Source: Pseudomonadota bacterium (GTDB lineage: Bacteria > Desulfobacterota > JADFVX01). From it: DNA of 24,099 nt. Under the pieces are notes generated by a model, which ran no database searches, had not been told where the DNA came from, and saw only the letters and a list, made by a program, of their open reading frames with translations. Of this stretch, positions 22,409-24,099 are shown one piece after another. The translations under genes and the position numbers were made by a program. Each line of letters starts with the position of its first letter. The first letter of the stretch is position 1. Location: contig JADFVX010000040.1 of assembly GCA_015222755.1 (NCBI GenBank), positions 1-24,099 of the forward strand. Direction: 5' to 3'.

Positions 22409-24099
22409 TTGGCAATAAACAGAACTAAAGTACAGGCCCAGGCCCAGAAATTTGTCTTAAAGGGGCAGATAGATAAGGCCATAAAGGAGTATCTGACTCT
22501 GGTTGACGATGAGCCCGGCGACCTTAAGGTATGCCAGAAGCTGGGCGACCTTTATGCCAAGAAGGGCGATAAGGCGAATGCCTGTGAGCAGTACAACAAG
22601 ATTGCCAGTGACTACAAGGAAAAGGGTTTCTATCTTAAGGCCATTGCCGTTTATAAACAGGTAGTAAGGATTGACCCTGACGACTTGAATCTATACCTGC
22701 AACTGGGGGATCTGTACCACAAGCAGGGGCTTCCTGCTGAGGCTATGGCCCAGTACAGGATAGTAGCAGGCCGTTACGAAAAGGAAGGCAAGGTTGAGGA
22801 AGCGCTTGAGACCATAGGGAAGATGGCAGATATCGACCCCTCAAATGTGATGTTGAGGGTGAAGCTTGCTGAAAATTATCTGAAGGCAGGTCTTAAGGAA
22901 AAGGCTCTTGCTGAAGTGCTTAAAGCAGGGTCTGAACTGAGCAGTCAGAAAAAATATGAAGAACTTATTAATCTTTATGAAAAGTTCGCAAAAGCTGGTG
23001 AATCAAATGCCGGCCTTTTTAAAGGCCTCAGCAGGGCCTACCTTGACAAAGGTGATGATACAAAGGCCATTGCGAGCTTGAAAAATGCCCTGAAGGTAGA
23101 TCCCGACGATATATCTTCGCTGTCAACGATAGCAGACCTTTATAAGAAAACTGGGGATGCTGAAAAGGCCAAATTGTCCTTGCAGCAGATGCTGCGTGTT
23201 GATTCTTCTTCAATAGATGCCAGAAAAGCCCTTCATGAGATATATAATGCCGAAGGTGATGCGGAAAGGGCGGTCTCTGAATATGAGGCTATCATTGATA
23301 TTCACCTGAAAAATGAACTCTTTGATGAGGCCCTGGAGTCTGTGCAACTGCTTAGGGAAAGTCATCCCGACAATTTTAAAGTGATGGGAAAGCTTTGTGA
23401 AATTCACCGCTTTATGAATGAGGAAGAGAAGCTTGTAGCCTCCTATAAAGAACTCGCTGCTATGTACGGAGAGCGCGGTGAACAGGCCCAAAGCGATAGT
23501 ATATATGAAAAAATACTTGAACTGAGGCCAGATGATGCAGATGCCCTGGAGCAAAAAGGCAAGGGCGGTGGAGAAGAGGCCCCCGCAGAGGCTGAGGCTG
23601 ACAGCGATACTCCACTTAGTAACAGCCAGATCGGTAAGCTGCTGACAGAGGTAGATGTATATATAAAGTACGGCATGGAAGATAAGGCCGAGGGAAGCCT
23701 TCAGGAAATTCTCAGGCGTAATCCTCAAAGTGTTGCAGCAATGCTGAAACTGAAAGATTATTATCTTGGGGCGGGAAAGAAAAGTGAGGCTGTAGATGAA
23801 CTGCTAAAGGTAGCGGAGATTGCCAGAGAGTCTGATGATGATGAAAAGGCGGTGGAATGCCTGAAGGAGGCTCTAAAACTTTCGCCTGATAGCAAGCCAG
23901 CGGGAGAAATGTACAGTGCAATTACTGGCGAGGATCCGGAGTTACTCCTTGCCGAAGATATAGATGTAGAGATCGATCTTGAAGTAGATGGCGATGTAAT
24001 AGAGCTTGAAGCAGAGGATGATGTAATAGAGCTTGAAGCAGGTGATGATGTAATAGAGCTTGAAGCAGGTGATGATGTAATAGAGCTTGAAGCAGGTGA
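22409..24099 (+). CDS. Large TPR-repeat protein, 3' end beyond window
   Basis: A frame of 563 codons runs open to the window end. The start is TTG 22409 (MAINRTKVQAQAQKFVLKGQIDKA), chosen because AGGAGAG lies 5 bases upstream and no in-frame ATG is near. It is made of many degenerate TPRs: LKGQIDKAIKEYLTLVDDEP, YLQLGDLYHKQGLPAEAMAQY and RAYLDKGDDTKAIASLKNALKVDP are clear ones. Around residues 390-405 there is an acidic Ala/Glu linker, then more TPR-like helices. The last 55 or so residues are strongly acidic and end in a 9-residue tandem repeat (DDVIELEAG). There is no signal peptide or membrane segment, so it is probably a cytoplasmic scaffold. Similar TPR proteins occur near gliding or pilus functions in delta-type bacteria, but no specific role can be assigned. 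Confidence 0.88.
   Translation, partial: MAINRTKVQAQAQKFVLKGQIDKAIKEYLTLVDDEPGDLKVCQKLGDLYAKKGDKANACEQYNKIASDYKEKGFYLKAIAVYKQVVRIDPDDLNLYLQLGDLYHKQGLPAEAMAQYRIVAGRYEKEGKVEEALETIGKMADIDPSNVMLRVKLAENYLKAGLKEKALAEVLKAGSELSSQKKYEELINLYEKFAKAGESNAGLFKGLSRAYLDKGDDTKAIASLKNALKVDPDDISSLSTIADLYKKTGDAEKAKLSLQQMLRVDSSSIDARKALHEIYNAEGDAERAVSEYEAIIDIHLKNELFDEALESVQLLRESHPDNFKVMGKLCEIHRFMNEEEKLVASYKELAAMYGERGEQAQSDSIYEKILELRPDDADALEQKGKGGGEEAPAEAEADSDTPLSNSQIGKLLTEVDVYIKYGMEDKAEGSLQEILRRNPQSVAAMLKLKDYYLGAGKKSEAVDELLKVAEIARESDDDEKAVECLKEALKLSPDSKPAGEMYSAITGEDPELLLAEDIDVEIDLEVDGDVIELEAEDDVIELEAGDDVIELEAGDDVIELEAG
23990..24097 (+). repeat. 27-bp in-frame tandem repeat at the acidic end of the TPR protein
   Basis: There are four copies of a 27-bp unit encoding (D/G)DVIELEA(G/E). 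The first (23990-24016) is slightly diverged; the next three (24017-24043, 24044-24070, 24071-24097) are identical. The array may continue past the window end. The unit is a multiple of three, so copy changes alter protein length, not frame. Confidence 0.96.

Noticed and set aside
23210..23728. 172-codon minus-strand open frame (and several others on this strand at 23028-23921)
   Set aside because: They are antisense to the TPR gene, which has a promoter, ribosome binding site and clear repeats on the plus strand.

Overview
The window reads as a chromosomal segment of a nitrate-respiring, Gram-negative-type bacterium. It opens with the 3' part of a membrane-bound nitrate reductase operon (narH-narJ-narI). 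It ends with housekeeping genes (recN, a short argA-type N-acetylglutamate synthase, a NUDIX ADP-sugar pyrophosphatase) and a large TPR protein. The MshEN-type protein, the short ArgA and the long TPR proteins with acidic linkers are reminiscent of Desulfobacterota / Nitrospirota-like lineages. That placement is an impression, not a result.

Layout. (1) 1-1941: narH (partial), narJ, narI and a clear intrinsic terminator. (2) 1942-5035: a low-density region with a minus-strand protein made of an MshEN (GspE/PilB N-terminal) domain, a disordered linker and a GAF-like domain. It also holds a small membrane protein of unknown function, a small Cys/His protein of unknown function convergent to it, and short open stretches that look like eroded gene ends. 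(3) 5036-19422: about 14 kb of plus-strand surface-glycan genes. These are a GT2, a TMTC-like GT-C enzyme with eight TPRs, a DPM/CsbB-like polyprenyl-phosphate glycosyltransferase, a GT4, an AsnB-type amidotransferase, a methyltransferase, an AglD/LPG-synthase-type membrane protein, a radical SAM/SPASM protein, a second methyltransferase, a YfhO-like GT-C and a membrane-anchored SGNH hydrolase. (4) 19375-22172, minus strand: NUDIX, recN and argA. (5) 22288-end, plus strand: a strong sigma-70-like promoter and a TPR protein that runs off the window.

How the genes fit together. The glycan block resembles a lipid-linked sugar pathway. The DPM/CsbB-like enzyme would charge a polyprenyl phosphate, a membrane protein may flip it, and GT-C enzymes (TMTC-like, YfhO-like) would transfer the sugar outside the inner membrane. 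The AsnB, radical SAM, methyltransferase and SGNH proteins would modify the glycan. This is inferred from families and order; the product is not known.

The most striking finding is at the end of the NUDIX gene. Five tandem copies of an 8-bp unit (CCAAGACT on the coding strand) have grown out of the conserved GEI-x-D-S-K-T motif and shift the frame, so the protein stops at once. The sequence just after the repeat, read in another frame, encodes the expected family C-terminus (DSKT followed by IIAIMMAEKR). Losing a single copy would restore it. This looks like a slippage-driven phase-variable switch, or a repeat-broken gene, in a nucleotide-sugar/ADP-ribose hydrolase.
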